From Caulobacter sp. SL161 (GTDB taxonomy: Bacteria > Pseudomonadota > Alphaproteobacteria > Caulobacterales > Caulobacteraceae): 64,000 nucleotides of DNA. Below the pieces are notes generated by a model. It did no database searches. It was not told the DNA's origin and saw only the letters and a list, made by a program, of their open reading frames with translations. Shown here piece by piece: positions 53,205 through 61,726 of the stretch; positions within the stretch are counted from its first letter, which is position 1; each line of letters begins with the position of its first letter. Position numbers and translations under genes: made by a program. The stretch covers positions 248,001 to 312,000 of the forward strand of contig NZ_JAPPRA010000001.1 in the NCBI RefSeq assembly GCF_026672375.1, in the 5' to 3' direction.

Positions 53205-54406
53205 GCGCGGCGGTCCTGTCTGGCCTGGTCGGCGCCAATCTGGCCCTGGCCGGCGGCGTCCTGGCGGTGGCGGCCCTGCGCGGCCCTATTCGCCGACGCT
53301 TTGGAGCCTTGCCGGCCTATCTGCTGTGGCTCACGCCCCCGCTCTGCGCCCTGGCGGCCTTAGCGCCCACGCCGATCGAGGCCACGCCGCTGGCGCCCAT
53401 CCTGATCACCGCCGGAAAGGCCGCGCGCGCGGCGGTCCCGCCCGTCCTCGCAACGTCGACCGTGGCGCAGCTCGTCCTGGCGCTCTGGGTTCTGGGCGCC
53501 CTGGTCGCGGCCGCCGCCTTCCTGGTTCGCTAGGCCCGCTTCACCCAGTCGCTGGGATCGCTGAGGCCGCATCCGGCCGACCCCCGTCTGTTGATCGGCC
53601 AGCATGTGGGCGCAGGTCCGATGGTGCTGGCCAGCCCCTGGCCGCGCATCGTGGCGCCCGCCGACTTCGACACTCGCTTCCGGGGCGAGGCGCGAGACCT
53701 GGTCCTGGCGCACGAGCGCGTCCACCTGGCGCGCGGCGACGCCCAGATCAACGCCCTGGTCGTCGCTCTCCAGTGCCTGTGCTGGTTCAATCCGCTGGTT
53801 CATCTGGGCGCGCACCGCCTGCGCCTGGACCAGGAAATGGCCTGCGACGAGGCCGTTCTCGCGCGCCGTCCCGAGGCTCGGCGGCTCTATGCCGAGACCC
53901 TGCTCGACACCCTCTTGGCTCCCCGCGTCGTTCCGTTCGGCTGCCATTGGCCGGCCGGCGGCGCTCATCCCCTGAAGGAGAGACTGATCATGCTGAACAT
54001 CCCCACCAGAAGCCGCGCGAGGCGGGCGGCGGGCCTTGCCCTCGTCGCGCTGGTCGGCCTGGCCGGCGCCGGCGCCGTCTGGGCCGCCGAGGCGCGACCC
54101 GCGCCCGTGATCACCAAGCCCAACTGGATCGCCAAGCCGACCGCCCAGGACATGGCGCGCTTCTATCCAGCGACGGCCGTCGCCGCCAAGGCGGAAGGGT
54201 TCGCAGTGATTGATTGCCGCGTCACCGCCGCCGGCCAACTGACCGCTTGCAAGGTTCTGCGCGAAAGCGCGGACGCCCATGGCTTCGGCGCGGCGGCGCT
54301 GCAGGTGGCCCTATTGTTCCAGATGAGTCCGCAGACCATCGACGGTAAGCCCGTCAACGGCGGACAGGTGACCATTCCCATCCGCTTCTCTGTTCCGCAG
54401 ACCTAG
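53201..54406 (+). pseudogene. M56-family (BlaR1-like) sensor protease, amber-interrupted
   Basis: 402-codon frame broken by one in-frame TAG at 53531. The first 110 codons hold three hydrophobic helices. After the stop the frame goes on undisturbed: the zinc motif LVLAHERVHLARGD (HERVH) with ACDEAVLA as further ligand, a transmembrane helix (GLALVALVGLAGAGAVWAA) and a TonB-C-like periplasmic domain (VIDCRVTAAGQLTACKVL). The context LVR-stop-ARFTQ suggests CAG to TAG. Either a real lesion, a sequencing error, or translation restart near TTG 53591/ATG 53621 making two parts. It starts at GTG 53201, coupled to the repressor. Confidence 0.82.
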
Positions 54407-54428
54407 ATCGTCTGAGACTCTGCAACGA

Positions 54429-54458
54429 GAGGACCGCCGGCCAGCCCCGGCGGTCCTC
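54429..54458. terminator. Hairpin terminator after M56 gene
   Basis: GAGGACCGCCGG (54429-54440) pairs perfectly with CCGGCGGTCCTC (54447-54458). Only a weak T tract follows. Confidence 0.6.
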
Positions 54459-54504
54459 GAACCCGTTTCGGCGCCGCGTGGGGATGCGCGGCGCCGGGAC
54501 GATC

Positions 54505-55509
54505 CTACCCCCCCGCCAGTTGGGCGGCCGCCAGGGCCAGCAGCGGGATGCCGAGGATCAGGTTGAAGGGGAAGGTCACGCCCAGCGACAGGGTCAGATA
54601 GACCCCGGCGTCGGCCTTGGGCAGGGCCATGCCCATGGCCGCCGGAGCGGCGATGTACGAGGCCGAGGCCGCCAGCACCGCCAGGGCGGCGAGGTCTCCG
54701 GCCGGCAGACCGGCCAGCCAGCCCAGGACGAGCGCGAGCGAACCGCCCAGGATGGGCAGCACGACGCCCATGGCCAGGAGGCCGAGCTTGAAACCCCGCG
54801 CGGCGGCCAGCTGCTGGCCGGCCCGAACCCCCAGGCCCAGCAGGAACACGCAGAGCACGCCCTGGAAGACCGGCCCGGTGAAGGTCGCCAGCTTGGCGCC
54901 CCCCTGGTGGCCGGTGATCAGGCCGATGAAGAAGCCGCCGATCAGCACCACGCTGGCCGCGTTCAGCAGCACCTCATGGGCCAGCTTGCCGGCCGAGACG
55001 CGGTCGGGATCCTTGCCGTGCGCGCCGTCGCGGGTGGCGATCGCGGCGATGGCGATGGCGGTGAGCAGTCCGGGCGTCTCCATCAGGGCCAGCACGGCCG
55101 ACATGTAGCCGCCCGGGGCCTGGCCGATCGACGACAGATAGCTCTGGGCCGCCGCGAAGGTCACCACCGACACCGAGCCGTAGTGGGCGGCGGTGGCGGC
55201 GGCGGTGATGGTGTTCAGCCCCGTGCGCTTGAGCAGGGCGTAGGCGGGCAGGGGCAAGAGGAAACTCAAGACCAGACCCAGGCCCGCGGCCTTCAGGAAG
55301 CCGGCGTCCAGGCCGTGGGCGCGCGCCTCGACGCCGCCCTTGAAGCCGATGCACAGCATCAGGATCAGCGACAGGGTCTTGGCCGCCTCGCTCGGCAGGG
55401 CCAGGTCCGAGCGCGCCAGGGCGGCGATCAGGCCCAGGGCGAAGAACAGCACCGCCGGCTGCAACAGATTGCCGGCCGCCGCCGCAACGGTCTGGGTGAC
55501 AAGATCCAC
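54505..55509 (-). CDS. SbtA-type sodium-dependent bicarbonate permease family protein
   Basis: 334-aa integral membrane protein with ten hydrophobic helices, matching the COG3329/DUF897 permeases: SLILMLCIGFKGGVEARAHG near residue 50, AATAAHYGSVSVVTFAAA in the middle and ASYIAAPAAMGMALPKADAG near the end. Cyanobacterial SbtA takes up bicarbonate with sodium; the role in a heterotroph is open (CO2 fixation anaplerosis, pH). GTG 55509 has GAGGGG 8 bases upstream. Divergent from a LysR regulator that likely controls it. Confidence 0.85.
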   Translation of the reverse strand: MDLVTQTVAAAAGNLLQPAVLFFALGLIAALARSDLALPSEAAKTLSLILMLCIGFKGGVEARAHGLDAGFLKAAGLGLVLSFLLPLPAYALLKRTGLNTITAAATAAHYGSVSVVTFAAAQSYLSSIGQAPGGYMSAVLALMETPGLLTAIAIAAIATRDGAHGKDPDRVSAGKLAHEVLLNAASVVLIGGFFIGLITGHQGGAKLATFTGPVFQGVLCVFLLGLGVRAGQQLAAARGFKLGLLAMGVVLPILGGSLALVLGWLAGLPAGDLAALAVLAASASYIAAPAAMGMALPKADAGVYLTLSLGVTFPFNLILGIPLLALAAAQLAGG

Positions 55510-55600
55510 GAAAACGCCCCTCAAAAACTGTGCGCTGCAAGGCGCGGGGGCCCCTCTAAGGGACTCGGCGTGATTTCCCTTGTTAATTTCTGATATAGTC

Positions 55601-55621
55601 ATGATGAGGAATGCTCATCAT
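55601..55621. promoter_or_regulatory. Perfect palindrome in the SbtA-LysR intergenic region
   Basis: ATGATGAG-GAATG-CTCATCAT is a perfect 8+5+8 inverted repeat located 10 bases before the LysR start and 92 bases before the permease start; likely LysR operator. Confidence 0.6.
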
Positions 55622-55630
55622 GGGGCCGTC

Positions 55631-56536
55631 ATGCCGCGTCGCACCAATCTGGATCTCGATCTCGTCCGCGCCTTTCTGGTGGTGTGCGAGCAACGCAGTT
55701 TCACCCGGGCGGGGGAGCGCCTGGGGCGTTCGCAATCCGCCGTCAGCCTGCAGGTGCGGCGCCTGGAGGAACAGCTGGGGCAACCGCTGCTGTCGCGCGA
55801 TCCGCGCCATGTGGCGCCGACCGAACAGGGCGCAGCCTTCCTGCCTCAGGCTCGCCGCCTGCTGCGTCTGAACGACGAGATCCTGGCCAGCCTGGGCGCC
55901 GACGACGTCGAGGGCGAGGTGCGGCTGGGCGCGCCCGAGGACTTCGCCACCCAGCACCTGCCCGCCGTGTTGGGCTCGTTCGCGCGCAGCCATCCGCGCA
56001 TCGCCCTGACGGTGACCTGCGACCTGACCCTGAACCTGCTGGACCGCCTGAGCGAGGGCGCCCTGGACCTGGCCCTGGTCAAGCGCGAGCCGCTGGGTCC
56101 GGATCTGGGCGTGCGGGTGTGGCGCGAGCCGCTGGTCTGGGTGGCGCTGGATCCGGAACTGGCCCGGCGCGATGGGCCCGTGCCGCTGGTGGCCGCTCCG
56201 GCCCCTTGCGTCTATCGCAAGCGCGCGGTGGCCGCGCTGGAGGCGGCGGGGCGCGGCTGGCGGGCGACCTACACCAGCCCCTCTCTGGCGGGCCAGCTGG
56301 CGGCGTTGCGCGGGGGTCTGGGCCTCAGCGTTCTGCCGCGCGAGATGGCGCCGGACGATCTGACGATCCTGTCCGACGACCTGCCCCGCCTGGAAGACGC
56401 CGAGATCGCACTCCTGAAGGCGCGGGGCACACCGCCCCCCGCCGCCGAGCGGCTCGCTGACCACATCCTGTCAGCCCTGGATCGGCAACGTTCGCAGGTC
56501 GGCGGCCCGCCGCCGGCCAAGGCGCGGGCCATGTAG
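55631..56536 (+). CDS. LysR-family transcriptional regulator
   Basis: 301-aa LysR regulator: N-terminal helix-turn-helix LDLVRAFLVVCEQRSFTRAG then LGRSQSAVSLQVRRLEEQLG, and a periplasmic-binding-like effector domain from about residue 90. In LysR regulators of SbtA-like permeases (CcmR/CmpR types) the effector is a C1 metabolite; here the effector is unknown. ATG 55631 follows GGGG. Divergent from the bicarbonate-type permease, with a perfect palindrome in between. Confidence 0.92.
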   Translation: MPRRTNLDLDLVRAFLVVCEQRSFTRAGERLGRSQSAVSLQVRRLEEQLGQPLLSRDPRHVAPTEQGAAFLPQARRLLRLNDEILASLGADDVEGEVRLGAPEDFATQHLPAVLGSFARSHPRIALTVTCDLTLNLLDRLSEGALDLALVKREPLGPDLGVRVWREPLVWVALDPELARRDGPVPLVAAPAPCVYRKRAVAALEAAGRGWRATYTSPSLAGQLAALRGGLGLSVLPREMAPDDLTILSDDLPRLEDAEIALLKARGTPPPAAERLADHILSALDRQRSQVGGPPPAKARAM

Positions 56537-56976
56537 GGTTCCGCAACAATCCGCCCCGTCGTTGTCATCCCGGCCGGGATGACGAGAGGTTTGGACGTTG
56601 CGGACGCGTTGCCCGCAAGTACGGCCGACCAGAGCCGCGACGAGATGCGCGATACTCTTTTTGACTCTTCCGTCAAATTTGTAAAACAGGGCCCAGATAC
56701 ACCAAACCCGCCGCGGGGGATAATCGCGACGGGCTGGCTATTTTCTCGATCATTCGATCTAGGCGGGCGTTTCCTCCCCGAAACGCCGAAGAACGGGAGC
56801 TCTCTGGTGGGCTCGTTTCGTCCTTGCAGTGTGTAGAAACGTCAAATTCGTGACGGTGTCAACGCAGCGACCGCCTTTTTCTCAACGGGTTCGCTGAATT
56901 TTTGACGCCGTCGACGTAGTTTGGACGCTCGGGTCGAATTTACGTCGAGATTCACGCTGATTTTTTGACATAACTG
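56537..56976. other. AT-rich region with TTTGAC-N6-GTCAAA dyads between convergent genes
   Basis: 440 bases without a clear gene, markedly richer in A/T than the flanks. TTTGAC-TCTTCC-GTCAAA (56660-56677) and TTTGAC-ATAACT-GTCAAA (56964-56981, running over the hisG stop) are identical 6-6-6 dyads; partial copies lie at 56841-56854 (GTCAAATTCGTGAC), near 56901 (TTTGACGCCGTCGAC) and near 56921-56937. One 85-codon frame (56579-56836) shows no recognisable domain. Since both neighbours end here, these are not their promoters. Confidence 0.7.
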
Positions 56977-57942
56977 TCAAATCTTACTTTTCAGCGCCTC
57001 GGCGAACCGGTCCAGCACCGCCGAGCGCGACTCGAACACATAGTCCGGACGCGAGACGGTGACCGGCTCGACCCCGGCTTCGGCCAGAGCGGCCGCGGCG
57101 TCGAACAGGTCGGCGGTGGCCAGGAGGACGCCGTTGGCGCGGCGCGAGCCGCCGCGGGCGATGAAGGCGGCCACGGCGTCCTGAGCGGCGCGGTCCTGCT
57201 CGGCCGGCCAGACCAGGGTGGCGAGCTTGCCCGCCCGCCCCTTGGCCTCGACCACGGACAAGAGGCGGCGCAGGGCGTCCAGCTGCTCGCCGTTCCAGCC
57301 GGCGGTCAGGGAGGCGGTCAGCTGGGCCTGGCTCTTGAGGATCACCCCGTCGGACAGGATCTTCAGCCCGTTGGCGGCCAGGGTCGCGCCGGTGGTGGTG
57401 ATGTCCACCACCAGCTCGGCGGCGCCGGCGGCGGGGGCCCCCTCGGTGGCGCCGCTGCTCTCGACGATGCGGTAGTCGGCCACGCCGTGACGGGCGAAGA
57501 AGGCGCGGGTCTGGGTCACGTACTTGGTCGCCACCCGCAGGCGGCGGCCGGTCTTGGCCAGATGGGCGTGACCCACCTCGTCGACATCGGCCATGGTGTC
57601 GACGTCCAGCCAGTTCTTGGGCGCGGTGACCACCAGGTCGGCGCGGCCAAAGCCCAGGGCCCGCAGCAGCATGACCCGGCTGTCCATGTCATCGCCGCGC
57701 TCGCGCAGCAGGTCCTCGCCGGTGACGCCGAGATGGAAGTCGCCGCTATCGAGCCCGGCGGCGATGTCGCCCGCTGACAAGAGCCGCACCGACACGCCCG
57801 GCAGGCCGGCCAGCTCGGCCGAGTAGCCGCGCGCGCCGCCGGTCATCTCCAGCTTGAAGCCGCAGTCGGCCAGCCAGGCCTCTACCTGGTCCTTCAGGCG
57901 GCCTTTCGAGGGAATGGCGAAGATCATCGGTGCGGAGCTCAT
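56977..57942 (-). CDS. hisG: ATP phosphoribosyltransferase catalytic subunit
   Basis: 321-aa HisG, first step of histidine synthesis (ATP + PRPP). Substrate-loop motifs: IPSKGRLKDQVEAWL at the N-terminus, GVTGEDLLRERG, and the PRPP-binding ELVVDITTTGATLAANGLKI with GATL. The protein is longer than the short-form HisG of many HisZ users, with a C-terminal extension without a readable ACT-like motif. Its ATG overlaps the hisZ stop by 4 bases; order hisS-hisZ-hisG. Confidence 0.94.
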   Translation of the reverse strand: MSSAPMIFAIPSKGRLKDQVEAWLADCGFKLEMTGGARGYSAELAGLPGVSVRLLSAGDIAAGLDSGDFHLGVTGEDLLRERGDDMDSRVMLLRALGFGRADLVVTAPKNWLDVDTMADVDEVGHAHLAKTGRRLRVATKYVTQTRAFFARHGVADYRIVESSGATEGAPAAGAAELVVDITTTGATLAANGLKILSDGVILKSQAQLTASLTAGWNGEQLDALRRLLSVVEAKGRAGKLATLVWPAEQDRAAQDAVAAFIARGGSRRANGVLLATADLFDAAAALAEAGVEPVTVSRPDYVFESRSAVLDRFAEALKSKI

Positions 57943-59068
57943 TCGCCGCCTCCCGCATAGGCCCGCGCGGGGCGGATCATGAAGCCGACCGCGCCGGTGT
58001 CGGTCGCAACGCCCAGCTTGGCGGGCAAGCCGTCATAGCGGCCGCCGGCGGCCACGGGGCGCTCGTCGCCCAGCGCGGCCGAGCGGATCTCGAACAGGTA
58101 GCCGTCATAGTAGCCGAACGCGCGGCCGAAGGCGGCGGCCAGCGTGGCGCGCTCCAGGGCCACGCCCCGCTGCGCCATGCCGGCCAGACGCGCGCGCCAG
58201 CCGTCGATGGCCGCGCTCAGCGCGCCAGCCTTGGGACCGGCCAGGGCCGCGATGGCCGACAGGGCCGCGTCCGGACGGTCCGAGACCGCCAGGAAGGCGC
58301 GGACCTTGGCGGCGGGCTCGGGATCCAGGCGCCCGGCCTTGGCGGCGTCGGCCTTTTCGACGAGGCGGCGGGCGATCTCGGCGGGACGACGACCGCCGAC
58401 GGGCTCGATGCCGGCCAGCGACCACAGCTCCTGCAGCACCGAGGCGGCTTCGGCCTCGGGCAGGCCGGCCAGCAGGGCGGCGATGCGCGACTGCTCGCCG
58501 GTGGGCGCGGCCACGTCCCCGTCGAGCTCGGCCTTCAGCTGGCGCGGCTTGGCGAACGACCGCTTCAGGCGCGCGGCCAGCGGCGGGGCCAGATCCAGGC
58601 TGTCGACGAAAGCCGAAAACAGCGAGACGTCGCCGAGCACCAGCGAGAGGTCCTCGCGCCCGCCCGCCGTGGCCGAGGCCCAGGCGAGAGCCGCCATCTC
58701 GGCGTCGGCGGCGACACGATCACCCCCTCGAAGGCCTCGACGCCCAGCTGCAGGAACTCTTCGGCGCGGTCGGAGCCGCGCGGCGCCACGCGGAAGGCCT
58801 TGCCCTCATAGCGGCGACGGCCCGCCCCGCCCCCGCCCTCGAAGTGCTGGCGGGCCACGGCGACGGTGAAGTCGGGGCGCAGACACGCCTCCTCGCCCGC
58901 CTCGCCCGACACCACGAACAGCCGCGAGCGCATGGCCTCGCCGGCCAAGTCGAGCAGCAGGCCCAGCGGCTGCAGCACCGGGGCGTCGGTCAGCACCGCG
59001 CCGGCGTCCAGCAAGGGGGCGCGGATAGCGTCCAGCGCGTCGGCCGGAATGGAACGCTCGAGCCTCAC
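57939..59068 (-). pseudogene. hisZ: ATP phosphoribosyltransferase regulatory subunit HisZ, frameshifted
   Basis: HisZ, the catalytically dead HisRS paralogue that activates HisG. The N-terminal part (from GTG 59068 or TTG 59074) reads normally through FLQLGVEAFEG, then derails; the frame that restores homology continues GDRVAADAEMAALAWASATA and runs to the overlap with hisG. The break maps to a run of five G (58727-58723 on the minus strand); one more G would give GAG GGG GGT GAT CGT and a protein of about 377 aa. Either a real lesion, an assembly error, or phase variation in a homopolymer. Confidence 0.88.
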
Positions 59069-59070
59069 CC

Positions 59071-60561
59071 TCAACCCCCGATGATCTTGCGGACGGCGGC
59101 GACCAGCTCGCCGCGCGGGATCGTCTGCTGGCCCGGACGCTCGGCCTTCCAGGCGGCGTTGTCGGCCACGCCCGAGGCGAGCTCGCGACCAAGATCGAGG
59201 TCCTTGATCGTCACCGTGCCGGCCGCGATCTCGTCGCCGCCCAGCATGATGGCCGCCGGCGACAGGCGACGGTCGGCGTACTTCATCTGCGGCCGCATGC
59301 CCGAGGTCCCCAGATACACCTCGGCCGGGATGCCCGCCGCGCGCAGCTCGCCCACCACCTTGAAATACTCGGGCATGTGCGCGTCGTCGAAGGCGATGAC
59401 CACCACCGGCCCGCGCGCCTGCCCGCCCGGCTCACGCCCCGCCGCCCGCAGCGCCGCCGCCAGGCGCGACACGCCGAACGAGAAGCCCGTCGCCGGCGTC
59501 ACAGTGCCGGTGAACCGCGCGACGAGATCGTCATAGCGCCCGCCGCCGCCGATCGAACCGAAGGTGACCTTGTTCCCCTTCTCGTCGGTGGTGCTGAGCA
59601 AGAGCTCGGCCTCGAACACCGCGCCGGTGTAGTATTCCAGCCCGCGCACGATCGACGGATCGATGAAGGCCTGGTCGTCGGCGATGCCCAGGCTGGTGAG
59701 GGCCGCGTCGATCCGCGACAGCTCCAGGAGGCCCTCGTCGCCCTCGGCCGAGCCGGCCACCACGCGAGCGATATTGTCCAGCGTCGCCGAACGGCCACCG
59801 GTCGAGCCGGCCTGAACGAAGTCCAGCACCTGGTCGACGGCCTTGCCTTTCAGGCCCGCGCCCTTGGTGAAGTCGCCGCTCTCGTCCAGGCGCCCTTCGC
59901 CCAAGAGCAGGCGCACGCCGTCGACGCCCAGGCGGTCCAGCTTGTCCACCGCGCGCAGCACGGCCAGCTTCTGGCCGGCGCTGTCGGCCCCGGCGGCGGT
60001 CAGCAGGCCGTTCAAGAGCTTGCGATTATTGATCTTCAGCACCGCCGTGCCGCGCGGCAGGCCCGCTGCCTCCAGCCCCTCGACGGCCATGGCGATGATC
60101 TCGGCGTCGGCCTCCGGACGGGCCGAGCCCACCGTGTCGGCGTCGCACTGGATGAACTGGCGGAAGCGCCCCGGCCCCGGCTTCTCGTTGCGCCACACCG
60201 GCCCGTAGGCGTAGCGGCGGAACGGCTTGGGCAGGGTCTCCCAGGTCTGGGCGGCGAAGCGGGCCAGCGGCGCGGTCAGGTCATAGCGCAGCGCCATCCA
60301 CTGCTCATCGTCGTCCTGCAGCGCAAAGACGCCCTCATTGGGCCGGTCGCTGTCGGGCAGGAACTTGCCCAGCGCGTCGGCATATTCGAACGCCCCGGTG
60401 TCCAGCGCCTCAAAGCCGTAGCGCTCATAGACCGCCGACACCGCCTCCAGGATCGCGCGCTCCGCCCGCAGGTCGCGCGCGCGCTTGTCGGCGAAGCCGC
60501 GGGGGGCGCGGGCCTCGGGGCGGAAGTCGGTGTTGGTGTCGGAGTCGGAGTCGGTGGTCAT
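59071..60561 (-). CDS. hisS: Histidyl-tRNA synthetase (alphaproteobacterial type)
   Basis: 496-aa HisRS. Class II motif 2 (YGPVWRNEKPGPGRFRQFIQ) and motif 3 (GFSFGVSRL) are present, and the histidine loop reads RGLEYYTGAVFEAE with GGGGRYDDL. These deviate from the usual RGLDYY/RYERPQ pattern and match the alphaproteobacterial form, which charges tRNA-His lacking G-1 (established for Caulobacter). The anticodon domain is at the C-terminus. The N-terminus (TTDSDSDTNTDF) comes from a short GGAGTC repeat. First gene of hisS-hisZ-hisG; the downstream gene starts within its stop region. Confidence 0.95.
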   Translation of the reverse strand: MTTDSDSDTNTDFRPEARAPRGFADKRARDLRAERAILEAVSAVYERYGFEALDTGAFEYADALGKFLPDSDRPNEGVFALQDDDEQWMALRYDLTAPLARFAAQTWETLPKPFRRYAYGPVWRNEKPGPGRFRQFIQCDADTVGSARPEADAEIIAMAVEGLEAAGLPRGTAVLKINNRKLLNGLLTAAGADSAGQKLAVLRAVDKLDRLGVDGVRLLLGEGRLDESGDFTKGAGLKGKAVDQVLDFVQAGSTGGRSATLDNIARVVAGSAEGDEGLLELSRIDAALTSLGIADDQAFIDPSIVRGLEYYTGAVFEAELLLSTTDEKGNKVTFGSIGGGGRYDDLVARFTGTVTPATGFSFGVSRLAAALRAAGREPGGQARGPVVVIAFDDAHMPEYFKVVGELRAAGIPAEVYLGTSGMRPQMKYADRRLSPAAIMLGGDEIAAGTVTIKDLDLGRELASGVADNAAWKAERPGQQTIPRGELVAAVRKIIGG

Positions 60562-60759
60562 GCGTCGGTCCTAAGTCTTCTAGGCTTCGACGGATGGCGC
60601 TTGCACTTAAGCCCCATCCGCTAGGCGGGGCTCTGGCTGGGTACGCTCGGCTTTAGAGCGCGCGGACCCGGCCGATCCCTGAATCATTGCTTATGAAACA
60701 ATTCGACTGCCGCCGCTCGCGATGCAGATGAGAAAAAAGATAGAGAGGCGCAGGATTTT

Positions 60760-60890
60760 ATGCGCCGACCAAATGACTATATTGATATTTTGACACAATT
60801 TCGACTTCGCATGAGATCAGAGGAGAAGCGATTAAAATTGAATTCTTTATTTAATGACCCATGGTTGAGCTTTCACATGAGCGCGTGGGT
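60760..60890 (+). pseudogene. AT-rich foreign gene fragment (putative)
   Basis: A good ribosome site (AGGA, 5 bases) precedes ATG 60760. The first 40 codons (NDYIDILTQFRLRMRSEEKR, then LKLNSLFNDPW) use ATT, TTA, AAA and TTT, unlike any other gene here. After about 60880 composition returns to GC-rich and repeat-like hairpins begin, so the frame looks like a truncated acquired gene. No family recognised. The flanking 60562-60759 shows only the hisS leader with a hairpin AGCCCC/GGGGCT at about 60611-60633. Confidence 0.35.
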
Positions 60891-60986
60891 GATCTCCGCC
60901 CGTGCGGCGGACAAATCGGTCCCGCGCATGAAGCGCGGGATGACGGCGGGCTTGGCGGGTGTGAAGCCCACTCCACCGCCGCCCAG

Positions 60987-61122
60987 CCCCCTCTCCCATG
61001 GGGAGAGGGCCGGGGTGAGGGGGTACGGCGTCCGACGGCGGGCCGGCGCAGCGTCAACCGCCGTAACCCCTCACCCTCCCACCGCTGCGCGGCGGGCCCC
61101 TCCCTCTCCCTAAAGGAGAGGG
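60987..61122. repeat. Hairpin-bounded intergenic repeat A
   Basis: CCCTCTCCC-ATG-GGGAGAGGG (60989-61009) at one end and CCCTCTCCCTAAAGGAGAGGG... as CCCTCTCC/GGAGAGGG (61102-61122) at the other, with TGAGGGG and CCCCTCA in between pairing long range. Typical mobile REP pair. Confidence 0.65.
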
Positions 61123-61141
61123 ATTCCGACAACGCCCCCCC

Positions 61142-61534
61142 CTACTTCCCCCGCCGCACCGGGAACAGCGCCCGCAGCGCCGGGTCGCGCAGCCACAGGC
61201 CGCCCCACAGGAAGACACCGAGATAGAGGCCAAACAGCGTGTGGCTGAACAGCGGGCTCCCGGCGCGGATCTGCGTCGCCATCGCCCCGCCCAGGAGACC
61301 CGTGAACAGCACCGCGCCCAAGAGGCGCGTGGGCGGAACCAGATAGAGCACCAGGCACGAAAGCTCGATCAGCCCGATCATCAGCGTATGGCGCGGGTCC
61401 CAGCCCAGGGCCTGCAAGGTGTTGGTCGCCGCCTGGTGATGCAGCAGCTTGGGCGCGATCGACGCCCCGGCGATGAACAGGGAAAAGGCGCCGGTCAGCA
61501 TCCAGCCGGCCCAGGGGATGATCTTCTCGCGCAT
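61142..61534 (-). CDS. DoxX-like membrane protein
   Basis: 130-aa protein with four transmembrane helices: WAGWMLTGAFSLFIAGASIA, LMIGLIELSCLVLYLVPPTR, LLGAVLFTGLLGGAMATQIR and HTLFGLYLGVFLWGGLWLRD. The IGLIELSC...L...P and GA-x-L-x3-LGGA motifs are those of DoxX-like proteins, linked to quinone or thiosulfate metabolism but mostly of unknown role. ATG 61534 is used; GGAGAG lies about 12 bases upstream. It lies between two repeat elements. Confidence 0.7.
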   Translation of the reverse strand: MREKIIPWAGWMLTGAFSLFIAGASIAPKLLHHQAATNTLQALGWDPRHTLMIGLIELSCLVLYLVPPTRLLGAVLFTGLLGGAMATQIRAGSPLFSHTLFGLYLGVFLWGGLWLRDPALRALFPVRRGK

Positions 61535-61601
61535 GCGGTGGGTCTCTCCGTTTTGGCCAAGGACGGACAAGGCGGGCGAAAGCCGACAGGGGGGCGCTCA
61601 A

Positions 61602-61726
61602 AAATCCTCCCCCCAGCGGGGGAGGTGTCGGCTCGAAGAGACGACGGAGGGGGAAGAGGCAGGGTCGGCAGGACTTCCCCCACCGTCCGCTGCGCGGACA
61701 CCTCCCCCGCTGGGGGGAGGATTTTA
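61602..61726. repeat. MITE-like repeat B with perfect 29-bp inverted ends
   Basis: 125 bases bounded by 29-base arms (61602-61630 and 61698-61726) that are exact reverse complements; each starts AAAATCCTCCCCCCAGCGGG. Its core is nearly identical to repeat D at 62739-62853. No coding capacity. Confidence 0.8.

Noticed and set aside
53531..53533. TAG read as pyrrolysine or selenocysteine-like recoding
   Set aside because: No pyl genes or recoding element; the position is in a linker, not an active site.
56537..56981. Replication origin
   Set aside because: The region is AT-rich with repeated motifs, but no DnaA boxes (TTATCCACA type) or known origin neighbours are seen.
58700..58735. Programmed frameshift in hisZ
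   Set aside because: The C5/G5 run is not a known slippery heptamer and no stimulatory structure or conserved signal is visible; a lesion or sequencing error is simpler.
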